In this document: piece by piece, positions 53,101 through 64,000 of the stretch | Layout of the letters: each line of letters begins with the position of its first letter | Position numbering within the stretch: position 1 is the first letter of the stretch | Assembly (NCBI GenBank): GCA_900239685.1 | Contig: OENT01000169.1 | Location: forward strand, 112,108 to 176,107 | Direction of reading: 5' to 3' | Length of the DNA: 64,000 bases | Origin: Rotaria macrura | Taxonomy: Eukaryota; Rotifera; Eurotatoria; Philodinida; Philodinidae | The notes under the pieces: generated by a model | The model's database searches: none | The model's input: only the letters and a program-made list of their open reading frames with translations | What the model was told of the DNA's origin: nothing | Program-made: the position numbers and the translations under genes

Positions 53101-56100
53101 TTGAGATAGATTTTCTATTGCTTGGCATGCATTCAGACGATCATTGTAAATGTCGTCTTCGGATTTGACCTACACAGAAAAGTTTCTCATTTTATTTTTG
53201 AATTATCAATAATTCGAAAACGAGACATAACTTCAATTGTTTTCTTGTTGTTGTCGTCATTTTTCTGACTTATAGATACAAAAGTTCTTGATCAATATTC
53301 TTTCTTCTTGATTCGTTCTGATATGCTATGAGCTTGGAAATAGCTATAACAAAGCACTTCTTAGTAACGATGGAATCGAATTGCATCGTACCAAGGAATC
53401 TCTCGGGTTGAAATCATTTACATTTTGACGAACATAAACACTAAAGAACTCTCTTTTAATATCATGATTGTAGAAATTCTTTTCGATGAAATAATTACCA
53501 ACTGTCTTAATATTCTTTGTTGTATCATTCTATTATTTTAGTATTCATGATATTGCACATTTGGCAACTGAATTAACATGTCAAGTATCATCACTCGGTT
53601 CTATATGGTTACAAGCTATCAAAACTCTCAGTACTTCTAATCAAATGAATCGTTCATCTAACACTCCAATTCATCCTAATGTTTTTGATGAATTACGTCG
53701 TATTGATGTAAGTTTTCGATGAAATCTTTTTACTCACCTATATATTGTTTTTCCTTTCTAGCAAAATGATTTATGTATTCATGATAATCTATCAGTTTTT
53801 ATATCGATTTTAATTGCTCGTCATGCATTATCAATAAATGATTATATAATTGTTAGTGTACAATCCATAATTGCTTCGACACCAAAAGAACGTCTCGATC
53901 CATCAACCTCACGTTCGAATCCACCATTATCACGTGTACGTGGTTCGAGTGGTGAAGAAACAAATGAACCGGGCACAAGATTTACATGTGATGTTATTGA
54001 ACATCTCTTTTGTGCTAATCACATACCATGGTCAATGATGATTGCATCACGTGAACGTCGTTTATTAGCATCAAACTATCGTTTAGTTGCATTTGGTGCA
54101 TTTTTATGTGTTTTGAAATCTTTGTTAATTATAAGTCAATCATGTTTTAAAGATTGTAAAACATTCTACAATTCATGTTGTGAAGCAACACAACGACATA
54201 AAGATAATGATCGTCATGATAATGCTTTAAATATGGATGTTAATAATCAAGCTGAAAAAGAATTTCGTCCATATCGTGAGCCAATACCTGAAGAATTAGT
54301 TGATTTATCTATGCGTGTTTTAAAAATATGTTGTGATCAAGATTGGATACAAGAACGTTGTTTAAAAGAATCGGATACATTATGTAATCAAACAAATTTA
54401 TGTGATAAATTATTAGATGATGGACAAGCACAACAATTACTTCGTTTTATATGTTATAAATCAACATCGGAATTAACTAAAGTATCATTTGACAAAGGAC
54501 CTAAACCTATCATATCATCATTATTACAAAATCTTAATCAATGGACATTACGTGCAACAATATTAGAATTAAAATTAATGATTAAAATTCTTGAATATAA
54601 TGTTCCATCGACAAGATCACAAGATGCCAATATCAATATATCATTAGCTTTGAAAACACATGAACATAATACACACCATTTATTACAATCCATAGCTAGT
54701 GCAACTATTGAATTATTTCAACATCAAACCGAAGGTCGCTACGGAAGTTCATCATCATTGACACAAATCACTGAACAATATGATAGAAAAGGAATATGGT
54801 TAATTGCACCATTGATATCACGCTTACCTGATAATGTACAAAGTCGAATTTTACAAATAGCTGGTAAATATAGAATAGATTTTCCTCATAGAACACATAT
54901 TTGATTGCCAAATGTTATTATTTATTTTGTTGTAAATGAATATCATCTGAATTCTTTTTTTATTAAAATTTAAATAGGAAGTGTACTTGAAAATGGTAAT
55001 TCAATGTTAAATTCTTCGAAAAGTAAAAATGATAAAGAAAATCAAGTTCTACGAAGCATATCATTATTAAGTCATCAACCATTTTTATCGCTTGTTCTAT
55101 CATGTTTAAAAGATCAAGATGATCAACGTGCAGGCTTACTCGATTCATTACGTGGACAACTCGAACAATTATATAAACAAGTAAGTTATATCGTAAGAAA
55201 AGAAAGAATCGTTCGTTGTTCTATTACATAAGTAAAATATTAGGAATGTGAACATTGTTCACCGCCTGGAAAAAGTCTTTCAAATATGTCGTTAACAGTC
55301 AAACCAACAGGTAGTAACAGTGGTATGGGTAGTGGAGGATCATATCCAGATTGTCGTTGCAATTGTCACAAAACAGATTGGCAAATCTATTCGAATAATC
55401 TGGTAGTTATATATGAATATAGTCGCTTCTTTGTAATTTTCACATTGATTCTTCGCTCCTATGCACGCCTATAAATATCCCTGCTTTTTTTTTGACTTGA
55501 GTTTTTTAATAATATGGTAATTGACGTACAGAAAACAACATATATAAATATATTTACATACATATTCATGTTGCATGGTCTATACCTATGATGCTTTTTT
55601 AAATATAATCTTTAAATCAATGCTATAGACATAAATGTCGAAAGATCCTTGTACTTATTCATCTCTTCTAGGCACCAATCGTTCAAGATGATCCAAATAT
55701 GAAGATAATTATTTTCGAATCACTTCAATTACGACTTAGTCTTATTGGTGGAATGTTTGATACAATAGTTGTAAGTTATTTTACATAGACAATTGAAAAT
55801 TTGACCTATCGATAGTTACAACTGTTAATAGTTCTTGGGAGAGAACTATCGGAAGTTATGAAAAGCATAATCTAGATCAATGATTGAAAATGTACAACAG
55901 ATTATTCAAATGATCATAGCTAGTACATGATTTTCTCTAAGTTCAGTATAATATTGATCATTCGATCTCATCTGACAAATTTCTATCTGAATCTGATCAT
56001 TGTATTCTACAAACTTCCATAACTAGAAATACCTGAATATATTCGATGATATAGTTAAAGTTTTATAATTGCATCTTCTTCAAGAATAAAAATTTCAACG

Positions 56101-58661
56101 ATTGTATTTATTTATAAATTCTAGCGTAACAATAATTCTGCAACAGAATGGATATCAGTCTTTTCTCAATTGATTGCATCAGGTGTTATTGATACAAAAA
56201 ATAATTCACCGCTGTTAAATACGGTACTTGATATGCTTGGCGTTCTTGTACATGGTATTGTGCCAGCTGAAGGACCTATCGAAGCAAGTCGAATTTATAT
56301 GGCATTAGTGCGGAAAATTCGTAAAGATATTGGTGAAAGACGTTCAGAAGCATTAGATGAAGTAAAACGATTTTTACCATTACAAAAATTATCATTTGAT
56401 ATATATGTTGTTGAACCATTTGATGGTGTCAATAATCGTATGTTAAATTCTGAAATCAAAAAGCACGGATTACAAGTTGCACGAAAAGTATGATTGATAG
56501 TTTGAAAAAAAGAAAACAAACTTCGTTCAGAACAAACGATAAAAAAATATCTTATTTTCTAATTCCAGGAAAAAATCAATAGTTGGGAAATGATTGAAGG
56601 TTCAAAGTCAGTAACATCCATTTGTTATTCATGGTTTTGTGCAAAGAAAACAGAACGTAAACGTTTGAGATATGAAGAACAATACCGCTTATTACTTCGT
56701 CATCAGCATAATCAATTTGATAAGAGTCCAACTTACTTTCGAGTATGATTTTCTTTTTTGATTGCCATGCCTGTCTTCGTATCTAACATATTGTCTTGTT
56801 GTTTTCAGAATCCACCAGTGATTCCAGCTGAAGCCCCTGAACGACCTGAGCTAGAAATTCTCGAAGACAATGGATCATCGATTCATCGTAATCCAATGTC
56901 GGCAGGTCCCGGTCCGTATGTTCCCATACCACCAATGCATGGTATTATGCATACGCATCCACCGGCAGGTATGCAAATTTCACCATCAATGTCTGAAATG
57001 TCCACTAAACAAACAACATCGCACGTAGGTGCACCGTCAAATCGTAAAGTACGTGCACATCAAGCAGCTAATCCCGGTCCAAAGCGTGGTGGAACACGTA
57101 TGCAACGTGGTGGAGCAGCAAGAGCTCCCGTAATTCAAGCTCAGGCACCCAATGCACCAAATCTTTATCCAACACAGCCAGCACCAACACAACATAATAT
57201 GTTTCCTCAGCCAAACCTTTCAGTATGGATTCAATCACAGTCTGCACCAGGTTCTCAACCACCATCTGCAACAGCAATCATGCCCAACTACCCCAATGCA
57301 TCATCGATAAAACAAAATATTACACCGACTGTTCGATCGACTGGTATCGTTCCCGGTCGTCCAGGTCTATCATATCCAAATCCAAATATTCAGCCAACCC
57401 AAACACCTCAGCAAGGACAACCGTCACAAATGCAAGTTGGATATATGCCTGATCAACCAATGATGGTTTCATCGGCAGCTGCTAATTCAATGTCTCAGAA
57501 TGCTAATCGACCACAAGGTACAACGGCTCCAGCTAAGCGGAAATTCGCTGAAGTGCAAAGTAATGAATCAGCTCAATATGCGCCAACATCTAAAATACCA
57601 ATTCAACCATCAGGTAAATTTTCGAATATTTTAAAAAGGGCAATCTTGTGTTTGTAAATAGAGAACTAATAAGATTAACAAAGACTTTTTGGACGACGAC
57701 TTCCATTATCGAATTTGTTTATACACTGTTGTCATGTCGACGGTTCAGTAGTCACATCTCGATAATTGAACGAAGAATAGTAAAATTCCATGAGAAATAT
57801 CTTGTTTGTGAAACTAAAAAACGATTAATTTAGTATTGAACATACTTGAAATTTTCATACTGTAAACAGTAAATCGGTAGATATATTTTTCTAATAGAGA
57901 AAGATGCGAAAAAAATATTTCCATAGTTAGTTGCTTGGGAAATAGGAACTTAATCTAAAATTTGACAAATAGATTACACTAATTCAGTATTAAACTTATT
58001 TCTGAAAATGATTTAGATCATCAAAGTATTGTTAATCCCAAAACTAGACTTAGTTATAAATCTTTGACAGTTTTAAACCTATTCCAATGGAAAGATAAAA
58101 TATAGATGTAACAGAGCATTGATAATTCATTGTAGTTGGTGCAATGCCACCTTATCAAAATGCAGTAATGATGCCACATAACACTTATATGCAACAAACA
58201 CAAGGACAACAAACAGCTCATCCACAGATGTATTCTCAAGGGCAAATGTCTTCTGGTCAGTTCATGAATAATCAAATGATTGCAAATCCAACCAAGTAAT
58301 TTAATAAAACAATTCTGTTTTCGTATATGCATTTTCATAAAATAATTCTGTTTAGTATGATGCCTCAACAAACACCTGTCTATCCTAATATGATAAATAG
58401 TCAACAACAAAATGTTTACAACCCAACAACTGGCAACCCTAATCTTAATCGTGCACCAAGTCAAACACAAATGTCAATGTCAAATCAGCAATGGCCAAAC
58501 AATCAACAAATGAACGTTGTTAGACAACAACAAAATCCAAATTATGCAGTAAGGAAAAATTTGATGTTTTCCAAATTGAATTCCCCTTTCTTCTTCCATT
58601 AAAGATGATGCCAACAGATCCACAACATTATGTTCAACATCAACAACAACATTTTCAATAA
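47130..58661 (+). CDS. MED12: Mediator complex subunit 12 (kinase module)
   Basis: MED12 links and activates cyclin C-CDK8 in the Mediator kinase module in the nucleus. Exons: 47130-47201, 47262-47327, 47397-47442, 47482-47558, 47628-47708, 47775-47969, 48958-50485, 50544-50760, 51847-52344, 52413-52521, 52583-52731, 52802-52936, 53542-53707, 53762-54863, 54978-55180, 55244-55402, 55672-55770, 56125-56487, 56569-56742, 56809-57613, 58136-58295, 58356-58548, 58605-58661. Every phase agrees, giving about 2217 residues (human 2177). Hallmarks: DELTAETVKNGF near 25-36 (kinase-activating segment), KVPIVLKKEEVFQYLYE, TGSPLDxLP-like SPLDFLPCSPSQLPLP (LCEWAV-like MCDWAITTRRHG follows), SLLSHQPFLSLVLSCLK, LRLSLIGGMFDT, and a Pro/Gln/Asn-rich C-terminus ending QQQHFQ. 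An unusual Cys-containing insert is coded by 55244-55402. Introns of 988, 1086, 605 and 522 bp stand out from the rest. The stop codon overlaps an AATAAA. An acceptor-like AG lies 6 nt before the start. Confidence 0.97.
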
Positions 58662-58662
58662 A
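58657..58662 (+). terminator. AATAAA overlapping the MED12 stop codon
   Basis: The last sense codon and the TAA stop form AATAAA with the next base. If it serves as the polyadenylation signal, the 3' UTR would be about 20 nt. Other AATAAA-like sites lie further downstream in AT-rich DNA, so use of this one is uncertain. Confidence 0.35.
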
Positions 58663-61600
58663 TCGTATATTGTCTGATAGTTTGTTTTCACACTGTTTGA
58701 TTTCTATTTTTTGTTTTGACGCTCATTTTATTATCTATAGTTTTGTTACTGTTTGTGTTCTCCACGATGCGTTAATAAGCAGAATCTATAGTGGTATTGT
58801 CATTTCAATCCATATACATATATATTTTTTTCTTTCTTTGCTCATTGTTGCATTATATAGAAAGTGTTTTTTTAATGTACATATATATATCAAGCTTTAT
58901 TTATTGTGTTGATCAATATACGAGAAAACAAACACACATAATCAATGTGATACACCGACTATTTTAATGTGAAGAAGAGATGTATGCAGATAGAGTATTA
59001 TTATGTGTGAAACAGATGAAAGAAAATGAAAAATACTATTTCTAGATTCACGAATACACCTATTGAGGCTGATACGTCATGTATTTGACTAGGTTTTGAG
59101 CATAATTTCTATGTGATCATCATAGAAATCTATAGATTATATTATTCATAAGCGATGATTTACAGTTCACAAATCTCATGAACCTAATCTCTAGAACATT
59201 GATATGCAACAATCATGAGGAAGATTTGAATAAGGATCCATCGCTCTACCTCAATGGAATGATAGTGTTCAATCATAAGTACAAACTGATGTGTTAGTAT
59301 TGTTTCAGTATGTTTGAGCCTTTCAAATCATCGTGCTCGTCATATCAACGATTTGAAATCGGACTAGTAATAGTCAGAATCTAAAGCGATGACCGATTCA
59401 ACTTTATCATTAGTCGCTTTATGTAGAGAAAAATATGCCTAAAGGACAATGGCTTTATGACTTCAAATTCTTAGTAATTTCATTAAACTTACTGATAATG
59501 CTGTGTAAATCTACTTCTATGTCATGTGAACAAAGAATTTAATTTTAGTCAGTATCGATCTACATTGATCTAAGCGAATTAGGCTAAAGAAAAAATATCA
59601 TCAAACTACTGAACATTGTATATTTATTGATAATGTATGATTTTCGGTTTGATTAGATGTCAATGGATTGGAAACCCACGTTCTTTGAAATATCTTATAA
59701 CTAGAATATTGTCTTTATAAATATCAAAAAAACACATGTATGTTCCTTTCGAGTAGCTCATTAAGTGTCTTAATAGAAATGAAAATCGATTCAAACTATC
59801 GTTTGGTAAACTCTGTTACCATTCTAGTATAAATACATTGGAATTATTTCATGTGTTGTCGTCGCTATGTTGCCTAAACTACAACAGACTCTATTGGCAC
59901 ATTAAAAAAAAGATTAATCAGTTTTTGTAGAATTTTACGGAGACATGATATGAAGATCATTTTGTTATGAATTATTTATTAAATTTATATGTATAGAATA
60001 TGATATAAACAGCAAAATTATGGTTTCAATTAGAATTGTATTTCAATAAAATCTAACACATTAGTATTTTATGGTTTTTATGAGTGCTTTCGTTCGAATC
60101 ACATCATTTATTTTCAATGACAAAAGAAAATCTTTCTATAATCTTTTTCTGTTTTCAAAAATTCAATCTTCCACAGTTTTGTATATGATCCGATGTTAAT
60201 ACCTAGAATAATTAATTTAAAATGTTTCGCAAAGAACTATTCGTTATCTGTAGATAAAAAAAATATATTGCTAAGAACATCAGCAAAGATTAAATCTTTT
60301 CCTGAGTAAATAATTGAGTCATTTATCAATTGATGTATAATAAAATGATGAATGCTTCGATTGAACAAATAAATACCAATTGTAATTATTATAGATAAGT
60401 CAACTTGAGAAAATAGCATCATAATTCAATTTTATGAGAAATTACAATCATATTGTTGTGAATGTGTAGGAATTGACCTAAATACATTCAATTTTTTATT
60501 TATATGTAAACGTATAAGCAGAAATGAAAACTATAATCCATTTTCATCATTTGTTCTCAACCAGTTATGAAACATAAAAGCGTGATTTCCACTAAAACGA
60601 TTCACAAGAACATCTGCCAATATCATAAGCATTATAAATAGGAGCAATATAAGTCTTCAGAAGAATCTTATACGTCTGATCACTACATACGTTAATGTGA
60701 CATGAAATAAGAAAGACTCGGTCTTGATCATAGTGATGAAATGAATGATTTCAGTTGAGGACGAAAAAAGTGAGAGAAAGTAGAGAATGGGTGATTTGAG
60801 ATTCAGAGTTCTCTAAATATATGAATATGCTACTCGCCTAGTAAAATAGTTGGAAAAAAAATGATTTCTCATATAAGAACATATTGATTTTGCGATGCCA
60901 TGTAGTTATTGTATGGAAGTCATAGGTTTTGGAAGAAAAGAAAAAACAAATGTTTTTCTAAAATGTAGAGTTACAGTGCTACCCGATAGATCTTAGAACA
61001 AAACAGTTCCTTTACGTTGAAGCTTTGAAGAAATATCTTTCTTGGTACACTCTGATCACCGACATATACCATCGGTTCAAACATATTTATCTAAGATGTA
61101 ATCTTCATATGAAGAAATCATTCGTTTATGATGGGCGATTAAAAAATCGATCTGCACGAATGTTATAATAGAATACAGTAGAAAAGCATCAAAACATGAA
61201 TATTTTAACGTAGCAATGAAACTTAGATTGTGTCCTTCTCGTAATATTGTATTATTGAGGAATTGAACTATCGAGAAAGTTGACATTAGAGTTCTGGATA
61301 AGTGGGTTCAACAGGACAAAAAGGATTGCTATTCCGCTAGACTTAACGAAATCAACTTATATTCTGTGCATTCAAAGTTTTCGTAACTAGCTACACATCG
61401 ATTGAATAAAACAATCAATGATCCTCACATGCCATACCAAAGATGCGAGTACAGTTTTTTTTCATGTCAACAAAACATTCGTCTTTCGAAAATCTTTCAA
61501 AGATCTTCTCAAGTTCGTAGCAACAGTAAAATATGAGAAACATTCTGAGCTAATCTCATATTTTTCTTCGAATTCCAGCATTGCTCTATTATTTTTAGAT

Positions 61601-61849
61601 CACATATTTCTATTATGAGTATTTGACTAGGAAGATAAAATGAATTATTAATAATTGCCTACATTCAATATGATCCCATTGACTGAGAATGTTTATTAAA
61701 GAAGAATATTCATCAGATTGTTCTTTCTTATGATTCAATGAAATTGTTAGTATGCAAACATTTGAAACAATGTATTTTACAGAAACGAATATATAAATCG
61801 TTAAACAATGGCGCTTTGTTAAAATTAAACGAATATTTATTTTTATTTA
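58662..61849. other. Intergenic region between MED12 and the RNF115/126-like gene
   Basis: A 3.2 kb AT-rich spacer. Open frames at 58670-58912, 61077-61286 and 61418-61618 are hydrophobic or AT-biased and have no domain. It holds the MED12 3' UTR and the promoter of the gene starting at 61850. No repeat or RNA gene was recognised. Confidence 0.55.
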
Positions 61850-62477
61850 ATGTCCAGTCACAACAATTATTCTCCAGCACCGAGTTATTTATGTCATAAT
61901 TGTGGTACAAGAAATGTAGATGGTACGAGATGTATTCAATGTCAATCAGATTCTCTCGAAGAAATTTCCGCCGAAACTCACAATAATCAACCGATACCTA
62001 CTCGTAGTAATCAGCCAATACCACCGGTGCATGAATTTCAAAATTCATTTAATAATACCATTGATTTACAATCATTTACTAGCATGTTATTACCAATGCT
62101 TATGTCTCAAACACAATCAGATCTTTCACAACATCGTCATCGTCGTGGTCGTCCACCCAGACGTATTAAACGTATTGCACATTATTTGCCTAGACATCGG
62201 TATATGCCTATGCTTGACTTATTTCCCATTCAAGATATTAATACTCAAACATCTCAAGTATCTCTCTTGAATATCAATGGATTACTAGCCGGACAACCAT
62301 TGAACACTCGATTCGAACCAAATATGACTCTCGTTCAACTACCAGTACAGTTTCTTGTTTTTGATCAGAATAGAGAAAATACTTTCAATCCAAATATATT
62401 ATTACAATTATTAAATGAAGATATCGGTATTTTGCCCATAACAAGAGACGATATTAATCAATTACCTACGTTATCTA
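61850..62477 (+). CDS. RNF115/RNF126-like E3 ubiquitin ligase, 5' part only
   Basis: The family targets substrates for ubiquitylation, including mislocalised proteins and endocytic receptors. This first exon codes 209 residues plus one base, ending at a donor TCTA|GTAAGC. Cys15, Cys18, Cys28 and Cys31 (YLCHNCGTRNVDGTRCIQCQ) form the N-terminal zinc ribbon of BCA2/RNF126-type ligases, and the following SDSLEEI matches the family's GFIEEL. A basic RRGRPPRR motif near 98-105 has an AT-hook-like core. The end, PITRDDINQLPTLS, matches the pre-RING linker (ADKEKIQALPTV-type). The RING domain expected next is not coded in the remaining 1.5 kb, so its exon must lie beyond the right edge or be lost. 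Reading on through the donor gives a hydrophobic tail ending at 62536, which looks like intron. The family call is fairly secure. Confidence 0.78.
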
Positions 62478-63542
62478 GTAAGCTAGGCATTTATTTTATA
62501 CTTATTATTAAGGCTGTATGTTATTTTATAAGGTAGAGTGATTCGTTTTAAAAAGTTCAGTACAAACGAAGCCGATCGATAATCATGCTTAAGGATTTAC
62601 ATCCGAGACAATTAAATATTCCTTTAATATCTCGAAACGTAGTCACGAATGTTTTATCGTATTGAATACTGGAAATCCTCATGTAGATGTTCTTTCCAAT
62701 TTTCTCTGTTACTAACCTATGTGTAAAATGTCCTCACACAAAATATATATTCAATTTTCCTTCACTTTCATGTTGTAGAAGACAAGCAAAACTAGTCAGC
62801 TAGAATGAAACTTTTATAATCATTGTAAACATACATTCAGAATTTTTTCCGACTTAAAGTTAATTGAGTAAAAGTAAATCTTTCGTGTGTAGCAAAAATG
62901 ATGTTTGTAAGAAATTTCTGTTGACATGCATTTCTAAGTATTGATTAAATCACAGAACAATCTTCTTCTAGATTTGTTTATAAAGCGAAGCTTGCTCTAA
63001 AGAAATAACATTTCAATTCGCTTCCAGGATATATTGGAAAACTATTAGAATCTTCACTGTTTTGATTTTGATTACTTTCACTTATAACACATCATAGAAA
63101 AAACCCAAGTTTACTGGGCATCAATAAAATATTTTATTTCGTAAGCCATATTCAAATTCAGAGGATATATTTTTGAAAGAGTATGAAATTCCAGTTCTGC
63201 CTAGCGTTTTTTGATTCTCTTCAATTTAAGTTAAATATCAAAAGAATGAGTAAACATAGTTAGTAAAATATTTCAAACCGGTGTTCCGTACAAATGTCGT
63301 TATTTGAACGCATCAAACCTTTGCTTTTACTCAATCAACTTGAAGTTACAAAACAAAATTCTGAATATATATTTAGAATGAGCATAAAAGCCTCATTCTA
63401 GCTTTTGTGCAAAGACGTTTTTACATGTAGTTCATCTGCTTTTTTGAATCACGTTCCAGACACAGTAATTACAAAATTTGACTGCCCAAATTTTCTTTTA
63501 ATTTCTTGTTTCCGAGATGATTATGTGCGTCGAGGCGTTTAG
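62478..63542. other. Likely intron or 3' flank of the RNF-like gene, no exon seen
   Basis: No C-x2-C ring-type exon and no other coding-like segment was found on the plus strand. If the donor at 62477 is used, this is part of an intron of at least 1.5 kb. Confidence 0.5.
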
Positions 63543-63834
63543 GTTGCGGAGAAAATCATACTTTCTTCAGTGCTAAATACACTCGAGGATACTCTGAAAA
63601 CAGCACTATACTTGTCAAGAATTTCGAACGAGCTCGAAAAAACGTTCATGGAGATCACTGAAATTAATCGAGTGATTAATGCAGCAGAACAGTAAATGTC
63701 TACCAGCTCATGATGACATGTTCTGATCGAATTACATGAACTTTCTGAAGAACTCAAAATTATGCTACTCTCCTTTTCCGATGAGAAAATCCCACGAATA
63801 GCAGTTATCTTGAAAACAATCTATAGGGCGTTCA
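63543..63834 (+). pseudogene. Decayed coding relic with in-frame stops, unrecognised
   Basis: One reading frame follows an acceptor-like TTTAG and codes a helical, coding-like stretch: VAEKIILSSVLNTLEDTLKT and on to INRVINAAEQ, then TAA at 63691. After two more stops (TGATGA at 63709-63714) the same frame resumes with ELHELSEELKIMLLSFSDEK and IPRIAVILKTIYRAFSLF, ending at 63832-63834. Codons such as GAG, CTC, ACG and TCC are commoner than in nearby genes. The pattern of heptad-like hydrophobics on both sides of the stops in the same frame suggests an inactivated gene or element fragment, not noise. No family was recognised. It could also be a chance open stretch. Confidence 0.4.
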
Positions 63835-64000
63835 GTTTATTTTGAAACGATTTTCACGCACTCTCTTGCACTAGCAATTAGTTCTGATATAGTGATCTTT
63901 TTATTTATATATCTCATGAGGACTCTAGATTTTACTATAATGATCAGTTTCTGCTTAAGTGATTGTCTTGTGAGAAGATGTCTCATCGTTTCGAAATGGC
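63835..64000. other. Right edge, nothing recognised
   Basis: Short AT-rich end of the window with no supportable feature. Confidence 0.5.

Noticed and set aside
57068-57277. Minus-strand frame within the MED12 C-terminal exon
   Set aside because: It is the antisense shadow of the Pro/Gln-rich coding sequence.
63539-63757. 72-codon minus-strand Ser-rich frame at the right edge
   Set aside because: The plus strand of the same DNA reads as a more protein-like helical sequence, so this is treated as its shadow.
1-64000. tRNA, rRNA, CRISPR array and telomeric repeat searches by eye
   Set aside because: Occasional GTTCGAATC-like strings (for example near 19468 and 60094) lack a surrounding cloverleaf, and no tandem array of direct repeats with spacers was seen.

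Overview
This window is nuclear DNA from an AT-rich invertebrate animal. Its genes are split by many spliceosomal introns, most of them about 50-100 bp with a minority of 0.5-6.6 kb. Its proteins (MED12, a DEPDC1-type DEP protein, sterol O-acyltransferase, HSF, an NRARP-like ankyrin protein) are typical of metazoans. Base composition, intron style and acceptor-like sites just upstream of several start codons would suit a bdelloid rotifer, but that placement is an inference. No bacterial, organellar, rRNA or tRNA gene was recognised. All gene models were built by eye from open frames, GT/AG sites and intron phase.

Layout, left to right. (1) 2389-17455, minus: a large gene for a Fes/Fer-like F-BAR protein with a disordered, proline- and serine-rich tail and no SH2 or kinase domain in view. 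(2) 19500-19754, plus: a possible small single-exon gene. (3) 20741-24224, minus: a heat shock transcription factor in four exons whose phases all agree. (4) 24225-32749: an 8.5 kb stretch with no supportable gene. (5) 32750-33181, plus: a 109-residue two-ankyrin-repeat protein resembling NRARP. (6) 33762-34564: a 787 bp non-autonomous hAT-type transposon with 15 bp terminal inverted repeats and an 8 bp target-site duplication. (7) 35350-39353, minus: sterol O-acyltransferase (MBOAT family), 13 exons. (8) 39675-44474, plus: a DEPDC1-like protein, divergent from the SOAT gene across 321 bp. (9) 47130-58661, plus: the complete Mediator subunit MED12 in 23 phase-consistent exons, about 2217 residues. 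(10) 61850-62477 onward, plus: the 5' part of an RNF115/RNF126-type ubiquitin ligase gene whose RING-coding exon is not in the window. (11) 63543-63834: a decayed coding relic.

The genes look like unrelated housekeeping and regulatory loci: membrane curvature, heat-shock transcription, Notch-pathway-like ankyrin protein, sterol esterification, Rho-type signalling and Mediator kinase module. They do not form a functional cluster. The most notable items are the intact-ended hAT element, acceptor-like AG sites 2-9 nt before three start codons (possible trans-splicing or short 5' UTR introns), the HSF with an extra C-terminal coiled coil, and a cysteine-rich insertion in MED12.
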